Below, piece by piece: positions 16,931-26,745 of a stretch of 51,623 nt of DNA. Both the position numbers and the translations under genes were made by a program. Source of the DNA: CAYPTB01 sp964413535. GTDB lineage: Bacteria > Planctomycetota > UBA1135 > GCA-002686595. The notes under the pieces are model-generated. The model saw nothing but the letters and a program-made list of their open reading frames with translations, searched no databases and was not told the origin of the DNA. Positions within the stretch are counted from its first letter, which is position 1. Each line of letters begins with the position of its first letter. The stretch is from positions 1 to 51,623 of the forward strand of contig CAYPTB010000003.1 in assembly GCA_964413535.1 (NCBI GenBank), written 5' to 3'.

Positions 16931-18271
16931 TCAGCGCAGGAAGCAGCGCCGGAACGCGAGCAGGAGCTTGGGATGGCCGCGCATCCGGAGGCGGCGCCCG
17001 AGCAGCGCCCAAACCAGGCTCCGCTCGCCCGCGAGCATGCCGAGCCAAGTCTCGGCATCGGCCGTCACGCTCAGGCGTGCGCGGCCGTGCAGACCCTCCG
17101 TCACGGCGATCGTGCCCGCGCGGATCGTCACGGTGGCCTGCGCCGGCTCGTTGCCAGTGAAGGTGAAGTGGTACGTCGCCTCGAGGTCTGCTGCGGCCTG
17201 GCGCTGGAACGTGAGCGGCAATCCACTCAGGAAGCTCGCGATGCTGCGGGGGCGCAGCGAGCTCCGCACGTGCCGTACGGTCTTGTGAGGATAGCGCTTG
17301 CGCACGTTCGTCTCCGCGTCGGAGCCGGCCACGACGTAGACGGGCTCGCGCCGCGCCTGCAGCGGGCGCACGATCTCGCGCGTGAAGTCCCCCTTCGACG
17401 CGAGATAGGGACCGATCACGTCCTCGCCTGCGGGGCACACGGCCATGCAGTAGGCCGCCTTGTAGTTGGGTCCGGAGCCCAAGCTCTGCCACATCGAGAC
17501 GCTCTCCGACTCTTTCACGCGGCGGCGGTAGTCGAGCGCGTCCTTGCTGTCGGCGATCGTCTCGACCCAATCGGCGAAGCCGCCCATGAACTCGCGATAG
17601 TTGTGCGTGTAGCACGCCGAGAAAGCGAACGAACCGTCCGCGCCGATCGCACCGACGGGACAGGCGGCGACGCAGAGCTTGCACTCGAGGCAGGGATTGT
17701 AGTCGAGCTCCGTGCCGTACCCGCTCACGCGCGCGCCTACCAGGATCGTGCCGAGCAGAACGAAGTTGCCGAAGCGCGGGTGGATCACGTTGCGGTGGAT
17801 CCCCATGCGGCCGAGGCCCGCGGCGACGGCGATCGGCTTGTGCGCCACGACCCACATGCGCTCGGTCATCCAGCGATCGGCCTCCATCGGGAAGCCCATG
17901 GGAGGATTCAGCGCGCGGATCCCGGCTCGCTCGAGCTCGGAGGTGATCCGCCGCGCCACCGCGTTCACCTCGTCGCCGCACTGGTGAAACTCGACGTTGG
18001 CGATCGAGCGCGCCGGGCTGCGCACGTTCTCGCGGTTCATGCGCAGGACGAAGCTGATCAGGCTCTGCGTCGGCGAGAACGCGCGCTCGATGTTCGCGCG
18101 CTCGGCAGCGAGCGCCGGGCTCGCGAGCTCGACGAAGCCGACGTCGTCGGCGCCGGCACGCAGGCAGAGCTCACGCAGCCAGCGCGCGTCCAACGGGTCG
18201 GGCAGTCTCGCGGACTGCGGCCGGGCGCGCAGGTTCTGGACGGTCGGATGGGTGTCGATGGAGGTGCTCAT
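16931..18271 (-). CDS. Ferredoxin-type iron-sulfur protein fused to an SCP2 domain
   Basis: The protein has 446 residues. The first 250 resemble epoxyqueuosine-reductase/dehalogenase-like proteins: PMGFPMEADRW, GLGRMGIHRNVIHPRFG and FVLLGTILVGA. A 4Fe-4S motif follows (CLECKLCVAACPVGAI) with a second Cys set (FSACYTHNYRE, YCMAVCPAGEDV). The last 100 residues look like a sterol-carrier-protein-2 domain (ATVTIRAGTIAVTEGL, TWLGMLAGERSL). A redox enzyme acting on a hydrophobic substrate is plausible but inferred. It lies 37 bp behind a MarR regulator and is probably co-transcribed with it. Confidence 0.82.
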   Translation of the reverse strand: MSTSIDTHPTVQNLRARPQSARLPDPLDARWLRELCLRAGADDVGFVELASPALAAERANIERAFSPTQSLISFVLRMNRENVRSPARSIANVEFHQCGDEVNAVARRITSELERAGIRALNPPMGFPMEADRWMTERMWVVAHKPIAVAAGLGRMGIHRNVIHPRFGNFVLLGTILVGARVSGYGTELDYNPCLECKLCVAACPVGAIGADGSFAFSACYTHNYREFMGGFADWVETIADSKDALDYRRRVKESESVSMWQSLGSGPNYKAAYCMAVCPAGEDVIGPYLASKGDFTREIVRPLQARREPVYVVAGSDAETNVRKRYPHKTVRHVRSSLRPRSIASFLSGLPLTFQRQAAADLEATYHFTFTGNEPAQATVTIRAGTIAVTEGLHGRARLSVTADAETWLGMLAGERSLVWALLGRRLRMRGHPKLLLAFRRCFLR

Positions 18272-18308
18272 GGTCGTACTCGGCGCTCCTGTTCACTCCG
18301 CTCCCGAG

Positions 18309-18752
18309 TCACGCCTCGGCAAGCTCCCGCGCGACCTGCTCGAGATCGCCTAGCAGGGCCGACCAGCGCGCCTCGCCCAGCGTCGCGAGCACCTTCGCTT
18401 GTGCCGCTCTCCACGCGGGCAGAACTCTGGCGAGCGCCTTCTTGCCCTTGGCGGTGAGCTCGAGCTCGACTTTCCCGCGCGGCTCGCCAGCGCGCGCGCG
18501 CACGAGCCCCTCGCGCTCGAGCGGCCGCAGGTTGCGCAGCAGCGTCGTGCGCTCCATTCCGAGGAGCTCGCTCAGCTCAGCGATCCCGATGTGCGCGCGC
18601 GCGTCCAGCACGGTGAGGATCGGCGTCTGCGTCGGCCGGATGCCATGCCGGCGCAACTCCGCGTCGAAGTGCTGCGTCACGAGCCGCGCGGCGCGGCGCA
18701 GGTGGAAGCACACGCAGCTCTCGAGCCTGGAGAAGTCTCGCCCGGCGGCCAT
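18309..18752 (-). CDS. MarR-family transcriptional regulator
   Basis: The protein has 147 residues. It shows the MarR winged helix: GIRPTQTPILTVLDARAHIG, IAELSELLGMERTTLLRNLR, PLEREGLVRARAG, with the wing leading to LELTAKGKKAL. The long terminal helices serve dimerisation. The N-terminal CVCFHLRRAARLV is usual for the family, and the nearby Cys pair could be redox-active. It heads an operon with the iron-sulfur/SCP2 protein, and a perfect palindrome sits just before its start codon, so it probably represses itself. Confidence 0.9.
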   Translation of the reverse strand: MAAGRDFSRLESCVCFHLRRAARLVTQHFDAELRRHGIRPTQTPILTVLDARAHIGIAELSELLGMERTTLLRNLRPLEREGLVRARAGEPRGKVELELTAKGKKALARVLPAWRAAQAKVLATLGEARWSALLGDLEQVARELAEA

Positions 18753-18756
18753 GAGC

Positions 18757-18770
18757 TGTGTATATACACA
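18757..18770. promoter_or_regulatory. Candidate MarR operator overlapping the start region
   Basis: TGTGTATATACACA is a perfect 14-bp palindrome only four bases before the MarR start codon at 18752. It is the most A/T-rich point for several hundred bases. It contains TATATA, which could also serve as a -10 element. That would place transcription initiation at or next to the ATG and give a nearly leaderless message. Repressor binding here would block the promoter directly. This is inference from position and symmetry. Confidence 0.6.
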
Positions 18771-18772
18771 CT

Positions 18773-19185
18773 AGTGACCCTCCGGTCAACCCCCTTTCTC
18801 GGCCACAGCGCGACAGTTGGGCGCGATTCACCTTGGAGCGCCCCCATTGCCAGGGGGAACATTCGACCGTCCGCCTTGTCCGCCGTGCTTGTGCGACGTA
18901 TCGCGTGTAGCCGAGGCGGCGGCGCGGGAGCTGCCGGAGCTCTTCGCGACGGAGCTGCGCGCGGCGTTCAAGTCACTTCGCGACGACAAGACCGCGGGCT
19001 GAAGCGTTCACTCGCCCTTCCGCGCAGGATGCAGGCTCGAGAAGCGCGCGGCCTCCGGTCTCTGCACTAGTCACGGACAGGTCCCTGGGGGTGCAGGAGC
19101 GGTCGCGCTCTCGAGCTGCGGCTCCTGGGCCGTCGACTCCTGGCCGCCCCTGGTTTCGTACCGGACACACGGGCAGTCTGACCCT
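18773..19185. other. Divergent intergenic region without a supported gene
   Basis: This gap of 413 bp separates the MarR gene from the nuclease-helicase gene. A 61-codon plus-strand frame (18817-19002) ends in a plausible-looking helix (ELFATELRAAFKSL), but it has no ribosome site or homology I recognise. It could be debris from an older gene. I see no clear promoter, tRNA or long repeat here. Confidence 0.5.
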
Positions 19186-21186
19186 GTGCCCCACTCCCCG
19201 GTCCCTGCGCTGCGGTCCGCCTACTACGCGGCATCTACGGCGGACTTCCGGTCTGCCTCGATCAGCACGGTGATCGGTGAACTCACGCGGGCGAGCGCTT
19301 TCGCGGTGGAGCCGTCGCAGGTGGCGGCCTGGGAGCGTGAGATCGAGATCTTGCAGCGCGTCTTGGCGGAGGTGGAGGGCTACCTCTTCCTCGAGTTCGA
19401 TGTTCCCCGGCTCGGGTCGCGAATCGACGCGGTGGTGCTCACGGGCGCCGCGCTGATCCCGATCGAGTTCAAGGTGGGCGCGACAGGATTCCACCGTGCC
19501 GACGTCGATCAAGCATGGGACTACGCGCTCGACCTGAAGAACTTCCATCGAGGCAGCCACGACGCGCGCATCTTCCCGATACTCGTCGCGACGGACGCTG
19601 CGCACTCGGATCTCGCGTGGGAGCCCGCGCACCCGGACGGAGTTCATCCGCCGCGACGGGTGAACGCCGATTCGCTTCCCGAGGCCGTGCTCTCTGCGCG
19701 CAGGAGCTCTTCGGGAAAACCGCTCGACGGCGTGCTCTGGGGTGCGGAGCCCTACCAACCGACTCCGACGATCGTGCAGGCGGCGCGCGCTCTGTATGCG
19801 CGACATTCCGTCGAGGCCATCTCCCGCAGCGACGCGAGTGCCAAGAACCTCGGCGCTACCTCTCGCACGGTCGAAGAGGTGATCGCCGCCGCGCAAGCGG
19901 AAGGCTGGAAAGCCATCGTGTTCGTGACCGGGGTGCCGGGAGCCGGCAAGACGCTCGTCGGTCTGAACATCGCCACGCGGCATCGACGGGCGATCGAGGA
20001 AGACCCCGCGCACGCGGTGTACCTCTCGGGCAACGGCCCGCTCGTGAAGGTTCTGCACGAGGCTCTGACGCGCGATGAGCTGTCACGTCTGCGCGCCGAT
20101 GGCATTCGCGTGCGCAAGGGCGACGTCCAGCAACGCGTGAAGCCGTTCATCCAGAACGTGCACCACTTCCGCGATGCCGGGTTGCGCTCGATCGAGCCGC
20201 CCGTCGACCACGTGGTGGTCTTCGATGAGGCTCAACGCGCTTGGAATCGGAGCAAGACCGCGCGCTTCATGAAGTCGCGCAAGGGAATCAGCGACTTCGG
20301 ACAGTCGGAGCCGGAGTTCCAGCTCGCCTACATGGACCGGCGCCCGGATTGGGCCGTCGCGATCTGCTTGGTCGGCGGTGGTCAGGAGATCCACGACGGC
20401 GAAGCGGGGATCCAGGCGTGGCTCGACGCGGCGCGCGCTCACTTCCCGGAATGGCGGATCTTCATCTCCAGCCACTTGACGGATTCGGAGTACGGCGCGG
20501 GCGAAGCGATCGAGGCTCTGCGAGGTCGTCCGCACGTCGAGTGGAGAGATGACCTCCACCTCGCCGTCTCCATGCGCTCGTTTCGCGCCGAACGTGTCTC
20601 CGGTTTCGTGAAGGCCGTGCTCGATCAGGATGTGAGAGCGGCCCGCACTCTGTACGGCGAACTGCGCCTGCGCTATCCGATCGTGATCACTCGAGACTTG
20701 CAACGTGCGAAGTCCTGGGTGCGTTCCCGAGCGCGCGGGAGCGAACGCTTCGGGCTCGTGGCCTCGTCCAATGCGGAGCGCCTCAAGCCGCATGCGATCG
20801 ACGTGCGCGCGACGATCGACCCGGTGCACTGGTTCCTGGACGACAGGGACGACACGAGGTCGTCCTTCTACCTGGAAGACGCGGCCACGGAGTTCCAGGT
20901 GCAAGGCCTCGAGCTCGACTGGATCTGCGCGACGTGGGACGCCGACTTGCGGATGTGCGCCGGACAGTGGCTGCACCGCAAGTTCCACGGTAAGCAATGG
21001 AAGCGCATCAAGGACGTTGCGGCCCAACGCTACTTGGTGAATGCCTATCGCGTCCTGCTGACGCGCGCGCGACAAGGCATGGCGATCTTCGTGCCGCCTG
21101 GCGACGCGGACGACCCCACGCGCTTGCCCGAGTTCTACGACGACACGTTCGCGTACTTGACCTCCGTCGGCCTCGAATGCATCTAG
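19186..21186 (+). CDS. Nuclease-helicase of the DUF2075 type
   Basis: From the GTG the protein has 666 residues. Residues about 60-135 look like a PD-(D/E)XK nuclease: RLGSRIDAVVL carries the Asp and LIPIEFKVGA the Glu-x-Lys. A DUF2075 superfamily 1 helicase follows: Walker A VPGAGKT near 250, Walker B VVFDEAQRAW near 346, VGGGQEIHDGEAG, FQVQGLELDWICATWD, and motif VI NAYRVLLTRARQGM near 625. Similar proteins are often found as single genes in defence islands, so a role against foreign nucleic acid is plausible but unproven. A decayed copy of its 5' part lies at 28563-28748. Confidence 0.85.
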   Translation: MPHSPVPALRSAYYAASTADFRSASISTVIGELTRASAFAVEPSQVAAWEREIEILQRVLAEVEGYLFLEFDVPRLGSRIDAVVLTGAALIPIEFKVGATGFHRADVDQAWDYALDLKNFHRGSHDARIFPILVATDAAHSDLAWEPAHPDGVHPPRRVNADSLPEAVLSARRSSSGKPLDGVLWGAEPYQPTPTIVQAARALYARHSVEAISRSDASAKNLGATSRTVEEVIAAAQAEGWKAIVFVTGVPGAGKTLVGLNIATRHRRAIEEDPAHAVYLSGNGPLVKVLHEALTRDELSRLRADGIRVRKGDVQQRVKPFIQNVHHFRDAGLRSIEPPVDHVVVFDEAQRAWNRSKTARFMKSRKGISDFGQSEPEFQLAYMDRRPDWAVAICLVGGGQEIHDGEAGIQAWLDAARAHFPEWRIFISSHLTDSEYGAGEAIEALRGRPHVEWRDDLHLAVSMRSFRAERVSGFVKAVLDQDVRAARTLYGELRLRYPIVITRDLQRAKSWVRSRARGSERFGLVASSNAERLKPHAIDVRATIDPVHWFLDDRDDTRSSFYLEDAATEFQVQGLELDWICATWDADLRMCAGQWLHRKFHGKQWKRIKDVAAQRYLVNAYRVLLTRARQGMAIFVPPGDADDPTRLPEFYDDTFAYLTSVGLECI

Positions 21187-21439
21187 ATCGTTGCATCCGG
21201 CGCGCGGCGTGAGCCCCCTTCGAGCGGCGCCTTGGGCGGTGGAATCCCGATGTCGGACGCAATCGCGGACGTGCCGCTCGGATCCGGAGGCCCGCCGCGC
21301 GCCCTCTGGCCCCATGGGCTCATGCTCCGCCCGACGAGGCGAGGGGAATCCCCCTTGACCGTTCGCGCGCACCGATCCTTACTCGTGCTTGTCGCGCCAC
21401 CTGCGTTCCACCAACCCCGCAACGCCGCGAGAGACCGTC

Positions 21440-22117
21440 ATGACGATCGCTGCCCTCCTGTGCGTCCCCCTCTTCCTGCAGCCCTTCCCCCCCCTCGCCC
21501 TAGGATCGCCCGTCACTCGCAACTTGAGCTTCGAGCGCGGCAACGCGGGCAACTGGAGCTTCTTCGGGAATCCCAACAATCCGGTCGAGGTGATCGAGCC
21601 GAGCGGCGGTAACCCGGGGGCCTTCCTGCATTCGACCTGCAGCGGTCTTGCGTGTCTCGATACCTTCGCCCCCGAGCTGCGCACACAGCTCGGGACGTCG
21701 TCGATCTTCACGGGCGACTGGCGGGCGAAGAAAATCGTGGCGGTGGGCGTCGACCTGGCGATCTTCCACGTGGACTTCTCCAGCGCCGACCGCCCGCTGA
21801 CCTTGATGTTGCGTCACGATCCGGGCACACCGGGCGATGTCTCCGACGACGTCGTGGTGTATCGCGTCGGATCGAAGGACATCCCGCCCCCGAACGGAGA
21901 GTGGCGCCGCTTCTCCTTCCGGATTCCTTCGGCGAACACTGCGCTGCCCGCGGGCTGGCTCGTCCTCCAAGGCAGTGGGGAAGACGACGCCGACTGGAAC
22001 CAGGTCCTGACGAGCGTGAGCCAGGTGTCGTTCTTCTATGGCGACCCGACCTTCTTCTTCATCTTCCAGCAGTGGGAGCTGGGCGTCGACAACGTCCGCA
22101 TCACAGCGGATCCCTGA
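21440..22117 (+). CDS. Secreted protein of unknown function
   Basis: The protein has 225 residues with a signal peptide (MTIAALLCVPLFLQPFPPLA). The mature part is beta-rich and starts with LSFERGNAGNWSFFGNP, a layout found in carbohydrate-binding-like or 'NxSFE' jelly-roll modules. It has a Cys pair (CSGLAC) and ends with WELGVDNVRITADP, typical of concanavalin-like folds. There is no catalytic motif. Such proteins are common in planctomycete secretomes. It is convergent with the ABC ATPase gene, with only three bases between the two stops. A weak TTGACC at about 21355 could be a -35 element. Confidence 0.7.
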   Translation: MTIAALLCVPLFLQPFPPLALGSPVTRNLSFERGNAGNWSFFGNPNNPVEVIEPSGGNPGAFLHSTCSGLACLDTFAPELRTQLGTSSIFTGDWRAKKIVAVGVDLAIFHVDFSSADRPLTLMLRHDPGTPGDVSDDVVVYRVGSKDIPPPNGEWRRFSFRIPSANTALPAGWLVLQGSGEDDADWNQVLTSVSQVSFFYGDPTFFFIFQQWELGVDNVRITADP

Positions 22118-22120
22118 CCG

Positions 22121-23023
<903 letters not shown>

Positions 23024-23025
23024 GT

Positions 23026-26000
23026 TCAGTTCTTCGAAGGGGATGCTTCCGCAATGTCGACCACGTTGTCGTCCGGCTCCACGTCGATGAGCAGGTGACG
23101 CGGGTCGATGCCCGCGCTGGCGGGCTGTCTCGGGACCGTGATCGTGATCGTCTGCTGCCCGGTGCAGATGCGATGCATCGCCAGGGAGAGCGGCACGCCC
23201 CGCTCCTCGCCGGCTTCCGCCGGCGCGAAGACGCCGATCTCGACCAGATCGTCCATCGCGATGTCCGTCTCCACGCCGGCGGTGTCCACCGCGACCTTGC
23301 GGGCCACGACTTCGAGGTTCACTCGCCACTCGCCGCTCGGAGTCTCTTGCACCGTCGCCCGACGCGTTTGGAGCTCCCAGAACGTGTTGCGCTCGAACAG
23401 GTCGCCGAGCAGCTCTTGGAGCGAGCCCGGTGTGACCGCCTGCAGCTCACGGTACAGGTCGAGTGAGACCGGGAACGGCGGCTCGTGCGAGACGTGTTGC
23501 GCGAGCAGCCTTCGCAGCGCGAGGTCCACCTGTGCCTGACCGACGTACTCGCGCAGGGCGTACATGGCGAACGGACCCTTGCGGTAGGCCTGGTACCAGT
23601 CCACCGCGCGCAGCAGCGGAACGTCGGCGCGGGAGCGCGGATCCTGGTAGGCGCGGCGCATGAAGCCGAGGAAGCGCTGTAGATGCGCCGTGCCGTGCTC
23701 CTGCTCGATGACGCCCAACGCGCTGTACCAGGCGAGGCTTTCACCGAGCAGCGCCGCGCCCTCGACGCGCGCGTATCCGAGCTGTCCGCACCACCACTGG
23801 TGCGCCGTCTCGTGCGCCACCACGGCGAACGGCAGGTCGAAGCGCTCCGCGTGCTCGGGGTCGAACAGCGAGAAGAGCTCCCTGTACCAGATGGTGGCGG
23901 ACGCCGCGTGGAGCGAGCCGCCTGCCGCCGGGTACTCGACCATGCGCAGGACTCCGTGCGGGTACGGACCGAATCGTCCGGTGAACTGCTCGATCGACGC
24001 CTGCATGCTGCGGATCATGCGCGGCACGTTCCAGGCGTGCGCGGGATGGTGGACGACTTCGACCGCGACGTCGCCCGAGCGCGCCGTCTGCACCGCATAC
24101 GCGGCGGAGAAGATGGCGTACCCGTTCCCGATGGGCGCTGACGTCGCGTACTGGAAGTAGCGCCGGCCGTCGCGTTCCCACGTTCCGCGCAGCTCACCCG
24201 GGGCGACGGCGGTCTGGTCCGCTGCCGTGCCGACGACGACCTCCAGGTCGATCCGCTCCTGCCCCCGCGGGTCGTTGCGCGCTCGGAGGTCGTCGAGTGA
24301 CGGGAGGTCCGGACGCGCGGCCAATCCCTGCTCCTCCCGTTCGACTGCGTTCGCGAGCTCGCGACTCGGCTGGTAGCCGATGAGCGGAATCCAGTCCGCC
24401 ATCACGATGAAGCTGCCATTCTCGACGACGGCGGTGCTGAGGCCGCGTGCGGGGAAGCCGCGCGGAGCGTGGCGCACTTCGAAGGAGAGCTCGAGCGAGT
24501 CGCCCGGCTGGAGCGGCTCCTCCAGTTCGTAGATGCGATGCCCCAGGTCGTCGTCGAGCCGTGCGGCGCGCGCGGGGCGGCTGAACTCGATTACACCCGT
24601 CTCGACCTCGGACGAGACGGCCACGTGGATCGTGTCGATCGGCTGCTGCGTGCGGTTCACCAGTCGATGGACGCCGCGGACGTCGGCCGCGCGCCGGTCG
24701 GGATGGAGCTCGACGTTCAAGCGCGTGGCGGAGAGCTGCGGCTGCGGCGTGTTCTCGTAGCTCTTGTAGCGCCGCTCGTATTCGGCCAGCCGATCCAGGA
24801 CTTCGGGAGTCGAAAGGTATTCGTTCTGGACGTTCGTGTTGTAGAAGACGAACCCGCCGACGAGCCCAATGAGACCCAGCGCCGCCGCGAGAGCACCTGT
24901 CGTGCGGACCGTGAGACGGCGCCGCGCGATCTGCATGCGGGCACGCATTCTCCGTTCGACTCCCCTGACCCAGAAGAGCCTGGTCACGAGCGCGAGTAGC
25001 AGCCCCCAAGCCCACCAGTAGAGGTCGAACCAGAGCAGCGGTCCCGCGAAGGGCCCGAAACCGCTGATGGGCGAGTGCCGCCAGGCGGGCTCCGAACCGA
25101 CGAGCAGCAGCGGGTGCTCGATTCCGAAGAGCTCCCCGAGGAGCGGAGCGAAGAGCAGCAGCACGACCACGTGCCCGACGTGCTTGTGGTTCACCAGGAC
25201 GTGCACCGAGAGGGCGAACAGCGTGAACAGCAGGTGGTCGGCGAGCTCGAGACCGAACAACACTCTCAGGTACAGCGAAAAGTCGAAGTCGTACCAGCCG
25301 AGCCACACCTGGGTGAGCACGCCGGTGAGCAACAAGAGCGCATGCAGCGCGACGACCACGACCCACAGACCGAGCAGCTTGCCGACGAACTGCGCGCCGT
25401 TCGGCAGCGGCGCCGCATCGGCCAGCGCCTGCATGTTCGTGTCGCGCTCCCGCCATACGAGCTCCCCGGCGAGGACGATGGGAAGCATGACGGCGAGCAA
25501 GATCACGGGTGGAGGCATGTCGTCGAACTCGAACGGCTCGAGGATGCGGTCCGTCGTGGGCAGGACCGGCGTACCTGCGCCCATGCCCGCCAGCACGTCC
25601 AGGTTGAGCGCGACCTTCGCCGCCAGGAACGGCAGCACGAGCCACTTCAGGACCGCCATCTCACGCAGCGAATCGCGCGCGATCGCGAGCGTCTGCCGCA
25701 CGCGGCAGGCAGCGCCGAAGTCGCGCGGCGCGCGGGGCACGGCCACGGGCGCGCCGAGCCCGATCCCGGCGCCGGTCGAGCTTCCCGGACGCGCGCCGGC
25801 TGCGTCGCTACGGTTCCTTTCGACCACGCGAAGACGGCCGCGCTGCCACCACCGGACGGCGCCGGCGTTCCCTCCGAAGTCGAATCGCCTGTACGTAAGC
25901 ACGAGCACGGCCAACGCCATCGCGAGCCAGAGCACGCGGTTCCACAGCAGCGCGCCATCCGATGCGATCAACCGCTCGTTCAGCTCGACGGGTGACCACG

Positions 26001-26745
26001 TCCGCGCCATCAAGCTGAGCGCAGTGACACCTGTGGCGTCGAGCAGCTTGGCCAACTCCCAGCGGCCGAGCGCTCCACCGACGAAGGCCATGTTGAGCTG
26101 AGCTCCGGCGAACAGGAGAGCGGCGCCGACATAGCTCCCCAGCGTGTGCCGCACCAGCGTCGCCAACGCGAACATGAACCCCGTCGCCACGAACGCGTTC
26201 GGCACGATGAGCAGGAGATAGGCTTGGAAGTAGGCCGCCGGCCTGAACGGCCCGACGACCTCCGCCTCGACTCCCGAGCTGAAGAGCGGGACGAGTACGT
26301 GGACGAGGGGCACCACCGCCAGCAGCAAAGCCGCCACCGTGAACGCGCCGAGGAAGCGGCCGCCGACGTACGCGGCCCGGCCGACGGGTGACGCGTGCAT
26401 CAGCGGCTCCAGCCGCGTCTGCACATCGCGCGTCGCCGCATCGCCGGCCACGATAGCCAGCAGCACGAGAGCAACCACGCTCATGAGGACGCTGTTCTGC
26501 GCGACGAAGAGGGGCGCGTTGAAGGTGATCTCGCGGTTGCGCGCGTCCAGCAGGCCGTCGTTCGTCACCCCGATCAGGGGGAACAGGAACAAGGCGAAGA
26601 CGATCCTCGTTGACCTGCGTCGAAGCTGATAGACCAGCTCGAACCGGACGATCTCCAGCCACTTCATCGCACTGACGCGATTCATCCGATTCCGGGAGCG
26701 AGCGCTGGGATGCGCAGCGCGCGCTGGAGCGGCGCGGGGACTCAT
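23026..26745 (-). CDS. ABC-2 type permease fused to an M1-family metallopeptidase
   Basis: The protein has 1239 residues from the ATG at 26745, which overlaps the uppS stop (ATGA) and has GGAG in front; ATG 26685 is an alternative. Two ABC-2 permease modules make up the first half (VRFELVYQLRRRSTRIVFAL; a second block around LVWRERDTNMQALADAAPLP), with about 12 membrane segments. After a further helix (GALAAALGLIGLVGGFVFY) comes an extracytoplasmic M1 aminopeptidase-like domain. It has the zinc motif HETAHQWW near residue 977 and the third ligand Glu in LLGESLAWYS. The same fusion is known in other phyla. It may export and trim, or sense, a peptide or lipid-linked substrate. Confidence 0.92.
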   Translation of the reverse strand: MSPRAAPARAAHPSARSRNRMNRVSAMKWLEIVRFELVYQLRRRSTRIVFALFLFPLIGVTNDGLLDARNREITFNAPLFVAQNSVLMSVVALVLLAIVAGDAATRDVQTRLEPLMHASPVGRAAYVGGRFLGAFTVAALLLAVVPLVHVLVPLFSSGVEAEVVGPFRPAAYFQAYLLLIVPNAFVATGFMFALATLVRHTLGSYVGAALLFAGAQLNMAFVGGALGRWELAKLLDATGVTALSLMARTWSPVELNERLIASDGALLWNRVLWLAMALAVLVLTYRRFDFGGNAGAVRWWQRGRLRVVERNRSDAAGARPGSSTGAGIGLGAPVAVPRAPRDFGAACRVRQTLAIARDSLREMAVLKWLVLPFLAAKVALNLDVLAGMGAGTPVLPTTDRILEPFEFDDMPPPVILLAVMLPIVLAGELVWRERDTNMQALADAAPLPNGAQFVGKLLGLWVVVVALHALLLLTGVLTQVWLGWYDFDFSLYLRVLFGLELADHLLFTLFALSVHVLVNHKHVGHVVVLLLFAPLLGELFGIEHPLLLVGSEPAWRHSPISGFGPFAGPLLWFDLYWWAWGLLLALVTRLFWVRGVERRMRARMQIARRRLTVRTTGALAAALGLIGLVGGFVFYNTNVQNEYLSTPEVLDRLAEYERRYKSYENTPQPQLSATRLNVELHPDRRAADVRGVHRLVNRTQQPIDTIHVAVSSEVETGVIEFSRPARAARLDDDLGHRIYELEEPLQPGDSLELSFEVRHAPRGFPARGLSTAVVENGSFIVMADWIPLIGYQPSRELANAVEREEQGLAARPDLPSLDDLRARNDPRGQERIDLEVVVGTAADQTAVAPGELRGTWERDGRRYFQYATSAPIGNGYAIFSAAYAVQTARSGDVAVEVVHHPAHAWNVPRMIRSMQASIEQFTGRFGPYPHGVLRMVEYPAAGGSLHAASATIWYRELFSLFDPEHAERFDLPFAVVAHETAHQWWCGQLGYARVEGAALLGESLAWYSALGVIEQEHGTAHLQRFLGFMRRAYQDPRSRADVPLLRAVDWYQAYRKGPFAMYALREYVGQAQVDLALRRLLAQHVSHEPPFPVSLDLYRELQAVTPGSLQELLGDLFERNTFWELQTRRATVQETPSGEWRVNLEVVARKVAVDTAGVETDIAMDDLVEIGVFAPAEAGEERGVPLSLAMHRICTGQQTITITVPRQPASAGIDPRHLLIDVEPDDNVVDIAEASPSKN

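Noticed and set aside
18817..19002. Small open frame between the MarR and nuclease-helicase genes.
   Set aside because: No ribosome site, no homology recognised, and high-GC frames of this length are common by chance.
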